Assembly: GCA_046152955.1 (NCBI GenBank)
Contig: JBJXGA010000147.1
Span: forward strand, 1-15,806
Direction of reading: 5' to 3'
Length of the DNA stretch: 15,806 nucleotides
Source of the DNA: SIAF01 sp046152955
Lineage (GTDB): Bacteria; Planctomycetota; Planctomycetia; Planctomycetales; Planctomycetaceae
Each line of letters starts with the position of its first letter. The first letter of the stretch is position 1. A program made the position numbers and the translations under genes. Shown one piece after another: positions 14,101-15,806 of the stretch. The notes under the pieces are model-generated. The model searched no databases. It saw only the letters and a list, made by a program, of their open reading frames with translations, and was not told the origin of the DNA.

Positions 14101-15806
14101 CTCAATCAGCGGATCACCGCCGCTGACGCTCTAGGAAAGACCACCACCTACACGTACAACACGCTGGGACAGCTTCTGACCATCACCGCGCCTGATCCGG
14201 ACGGCGCGGGGTCGCTTTCCAGCAGCGTCACAACCTACACCTACAACGACGCGGGCCTCTTGGCCACGCAGGTCACCCCCCTCTCCGAGACGACCACCTA
14301 CGCCTACGACCACCTCCATCGCCTGACTTCGGTCACCCTGGCTGATCCGGACGGGGCCGGAAGTTTGACTTCACCTGTTACGACGTACACCTATGACGTC
14401 AACAGCCGCCTGACGAAAGTCACTGACGGCTTGGGAAACTACACCCAGTACGCCTACACCAACGCCGGCCAGCTCTCCACGGTCACCGGCATGGACCCGG
14501 ACGGCGCCGGCTCACAGACCTCACCGGTCACGACGTACACCTACGACAACCTGGGGCGCGTAACCGCCGTCACCGACCCCTTGAGCCACGCCACCACCTA
14601 CGAGTACGACGGCAATGACCGACTCACCAAACAGACCAATCCGCTCGGCTACTTCACGCAATACGCCTACGACTACATCGGCCGCCTGACGAGCGTCACC
14701 ACTCCCGATCCCGACGGCGCCGGAACCGGGGTCGCGGCGTCGATCACCAGCTATGCCTACAACGGCGATGGCCGGGTCACCAGCCAGACCGATCCCAAGG
14801 GATACGTCACAAGCTACCAGTACGACCCGCTGGGACGGGTCACCTCTGTCACACAGCCAGACCCGGATGGGGCCGGTTCACAGACATCGCCTGTGACGAC
14901 GTATACCTACGACCTGGCGAGCCGCGTCACCAAAGTCACCGACGCCCTCTCGAACTATACCCAGTACGCCTACAACGCCAACGGCGCTCTCACCACCGTC
15001 ACGCAGATGGACCCCGACGGCGCGGGAGCAGCTTCAAGCCCTGTGACGACCTACGCTTATGACTACGCCGGGCGGCTGACCAGCGTCACCGATCCCCTGA
15101 GCCACGCCACCACCTACGGCTACGACGCCAACTCGCAGCTCACGACAGTCACCGATCCGCTCTCGCACGTCACCACCTACGGCTACGACCGCATCGGTCG
15201 TCAGACCACGTTGACCACTGCCGATCCGGATGGCGCCGGTTCCCTCACCTCCAGCGTCACCACCTACGCTTACGATGCGGCCCATCGCCTCACCAGCGTC
15301 ACCGGGGCCGATCCGGACGGGGCGGGGAGTCTGACCTCCCCTGTGACCAGCTACACCTACGACAAACTCAATCGACTGACCACGTTCACCGACCCGCTGA
15401 GCCATGCCACCAGCTACACGTACGACGCCGCGGGGAATCGGACGAAAGTCACCGATCCGCTGGGGAACTACACGCAATTCGCGTACGACGCCAACGATCG
15501 TCTCACCACCGTCACCGAAATGGACCCGGACGGCGCCGGGAGTCAGACTTCCAGCGTCACGACCTATGCCTACGACCGGATGGGGCGAACTCTCTCGGTC
15601 ACCGATCCCCGCAGCGGCGTCACCAGCTATGCCTATGACCTGAACTCGAACGTCACCAGCCTCACCGATCCGGGCGGGAACGCCACGACGTTCGCCTACG
15701 ACAACCTGAATCGAGTCACCACCGAAACCAACGCCCAGAGCAACGCCCGGACCTACGGGTACGACGCCGTGGGGAACGTCACCAGCCAGACCGACCGGAA
15801 TGGGCG
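11167..15806 (+). CDS. Giant secreted RHS/YD-repeat protein with Big_9 domains (3' end outside window)
   Basis: The frame is open from ATG 11167 to the window edge: 1,546 codons with no stop. The N-terminus has an Arg-rich segment and LEPRQLLAA (43-51), the planctomycete extracellular-protein box, so the product is probably exported. Two tandem Big_9/cadherin-like domains follow (about 52-140 and 143-237, each with NSNGTFSYTP or NTNGTFTYVP and GSDSF). A region of about 140 residues with no clear assignment leads to FGSGWTLEELDRL (385-397), the usual entry into RHS proteins, and from about residue 450 a YD-repeat array (TTYxYDxxGRLTSVT). The array is interrupted at about 591-638 by a segment with FTPAQIRGLV. 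RHS proteins form beta-cocoon shells, often around a C-terminal toxin or adhesive tip; that C-terminus and the RHS core are beyond the edge, so toxin function cannot be judged. Confidence 0.92.
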   Translation, partial: MFAINLGRWIQQTFSLRRHLRLTRRPRAGRRPDAAWPALTQDLEPRQLLAAVAVNDSYSVAHDHTLNPSQGVLVNDVPNGAPMLTATLVTSPTHSSAFTLNSNGTFSYTPATGYIGSDSFTYKDWDGMMFSNTATVSLSVTNAAPTVSADSYTINKDTYATATEGVSGVLANDSDSDGYSLTAAVVTGVSHGTLTLNTNGTFTYVPTAGYLGSDSFVYSANDGVTTTNGTVSLTVVSPFSTQSNSVDQPFFGNNSQGPFSTSSLTGEAQLSAELGHGHDLRYASLTADAKSIVAVETTYSAGLTMPSTIEARLTIGGVTATPIFYSGTSLQNGNKLRLAVQANTTSLATGHYAYTMTVIAHYSSTTATRTFTGYQDVVNRSSSEFGSGWTLEELDRLAIGTGGVLWYGGAGGTAWFTDTGSGTYSSPAGPLAFHTLAKTGSTYTLNDKHGNVENFSSIGLLTSKVDTNGNTVSYAYTDANSDGQTVELSTITDPFGRTTTFNYTSGKVSSISDVASRSTTLGRDGSGRLTTVTRPDPDGAGALASPVTTYAYDTSSRITSVTDPLSHATTLTYGYSGRLSQATYPDSNTRGFTPAQIRGLVDTTSGSGSSSNPATPYIIGGGGAPMSLLTNEIGQQAQSLFDRFGNITSYTNPLNDTTLWQYNANGLVTQRTSADPDAGGSQTAQVTSYQYDSKGNLTQITHPDSSTDTWTYHSTLNLPLTHTNQRGKTTTLTYNSYGNLLTSTDPLGDVTTYAYNSRGQVTSVTGADPDAGGSLAAPVTSFTYDTTGRITRITNPDTTHQDFTYNSSDTVATSADELGRTTTYAYDTLDRLLTVTRPDPDGAGSQTAPVTTNVYDADSRLTSQTNPLGKTTTYAYNSRDWLTSVTLPDPDGAGGASAPVTSFGYNAAGWRTTVTSPLGNVTTSAYDNAGQLTSVTTPDPDGVGGVAASVTSFTYDHIGRVTRVTDPLSNHVDYTYNSLNQRITAADALGKTTTYTYNTLGQLLTITAPDPDGAGSLSSSVTTYTYNDAGLLATQVTPLSETTTYAYDHLHRLTSVTLADPDGAGSLTSPVTTYTYDVNSRLTKVTDGLGNYTQYAYTNAGQLSTVTGMDPDGAGSQTSPVTTYTYDNLGRVTAVTDPLSHATTYEYDGNDRLTKQTNPLGYFTQYAYDYIGRLTSVTTPDPDGAGTGVAASITSYAYNGDGRVTSQTDPKGYVTSYQYDPLGRVTSVTQPDPDGAGSQTSPVTTYTYDLASRVTKVTDALSNYTQYAYNANGALTTVTQMDPDGAGAASSPVTTYAYDYAGRLTSVTDPLSHATTYGYDANSQLTTVTDPLSHVTTYGYDRIGRQTTLTTADPDGAGSLTSSVTTYAYDAAHRLTSVTGADPDGAGSLTSPVTSYTYDKLNRLTTFTDPLSHATSYTYDAAGNRTKVTDPLGNYTQFAYDANDRLTTVTEMDPDGAGSQTSSVTTYAYDRMGRTLSVTDPRSGVTSYAYDLNSNVTSLTDPGGNATTFAYDNLNRVTTETNAQSNARTYGYDAVGNVTSQTDRNG
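13468..15534 (+). repeat. Higher-order YD/DPDGAG repeat inside the RHS gene
   Basis: DPD(G/A) motifs start at 12772, 13189, 13468, 13681, 13831, 13981, 14194, 14344, 14494, 14707, 14860, 15010, 15223, 15310 and 15523. From 13468 on the spacings are 213, 150, 150, 213, 150, 150, 213, 153, 150, 213, 87 and 213 bases, which is 87 + 63n with one extra codon once. Every third motif (13468, 13981, 14494, 15010, 15523) recurs at 513, 513, 516 and 513 bases. Copies at 14494, 15010 and 15523 share NYTQ(Y/F)AY and MDPDGAG, supporting a real 171-residue super-unit. After 15523 the array continues as plain YD units with no further DPDGAG motif. Confidence 0.85.

Noticed and set aside
13207..15477. Several minus-strand open frames rich in GVGG-like peptides in the RHS array
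   Set aside because: They recur with the YD period and are shadows of the repeats.

Overview
The window looks like a GC-rich chromosome segment of a planctomycete (Planctomycetota). Three things point there: the large secreted protein at the right edge carries the N-terminal LEPRxLLAA box typical of planctomycete extracellular proteins; there is a small Cys/His-rich lipoprotein of a planctomycete style; and the intergenic DNA holds short GC-rich palindromes. This is inferred from motifs only; no database search was possible.

Left part (1-4181). On the minus strand lies a tandem pair of M16-family metallopeptidase genes. The second is cut by the window edge and appears to start at a TTG inside the end of the first. 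The complete one has lost the HxxEH zinc motif but keeps the R/Y substrate-binding motif, so it looks like the non-catalytic half of a heterodimeric M16 enzyme. Upstream are a xylose-isomerase-like (sugar phosphate isomerase/epimerase) TIM-barrel gene and, divergent from it, a small plus-strand lipoprotein gene. The lipoprotein gene converges with mtnA (methionine salvage). Two palindromic hairpins sit in the short gap between the lipoprotein gene and mtnA.

Middle part (4282-8897). This is a compact minus-strand flagellar operon in the order fliF-fliG fusion, fliH, fliI, fliJ. The first gene is the most striking. One 669-residue polypeptide carries an N-terminal FliF (MS-ring) half with two membrane segments and a C-terminal FliG (rotor/switch) half with the middle and C-terminal FliG domains. 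The FliF RBM3 region and FliF C-terminal tail, and the FliG N-terminal domain that normally binds that tail, are not recognisable. FliH, FliI and FliJ form the export ATPase complex. A good TTGACA-N18-TACAAT promoter match lies about 550 bases upstream of the fusion gene.

Gap (8898-11166). About 2.3 kb has no convincing gene. It holds tandem repeats (18 bp x2, 19 bp x2, 12 bp x5), two copies of a composite palindromic repeat, and an AT-rich island with a palindrome, a promoter-like pair and, about 170 bases on, a terminator-like hairpin.

Right part (11167-15806). A very large secreted RHS/YD-repeat protein begins here and runs off the window (1,546 codons visible). It has the planctomycete export box, two tandem Big_9/cadherin-like domains, an RHS-entry region and a long YD array. 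The array is built from 21-residue YD modules and 29-residue modules carrying a DPDGAG insertion. Spacings between DPDGAG motifs are almost exactly 87 + 63n bases, and they assemble into a 171-residue higher-order repeat (513, 513, 516, 513 bases).
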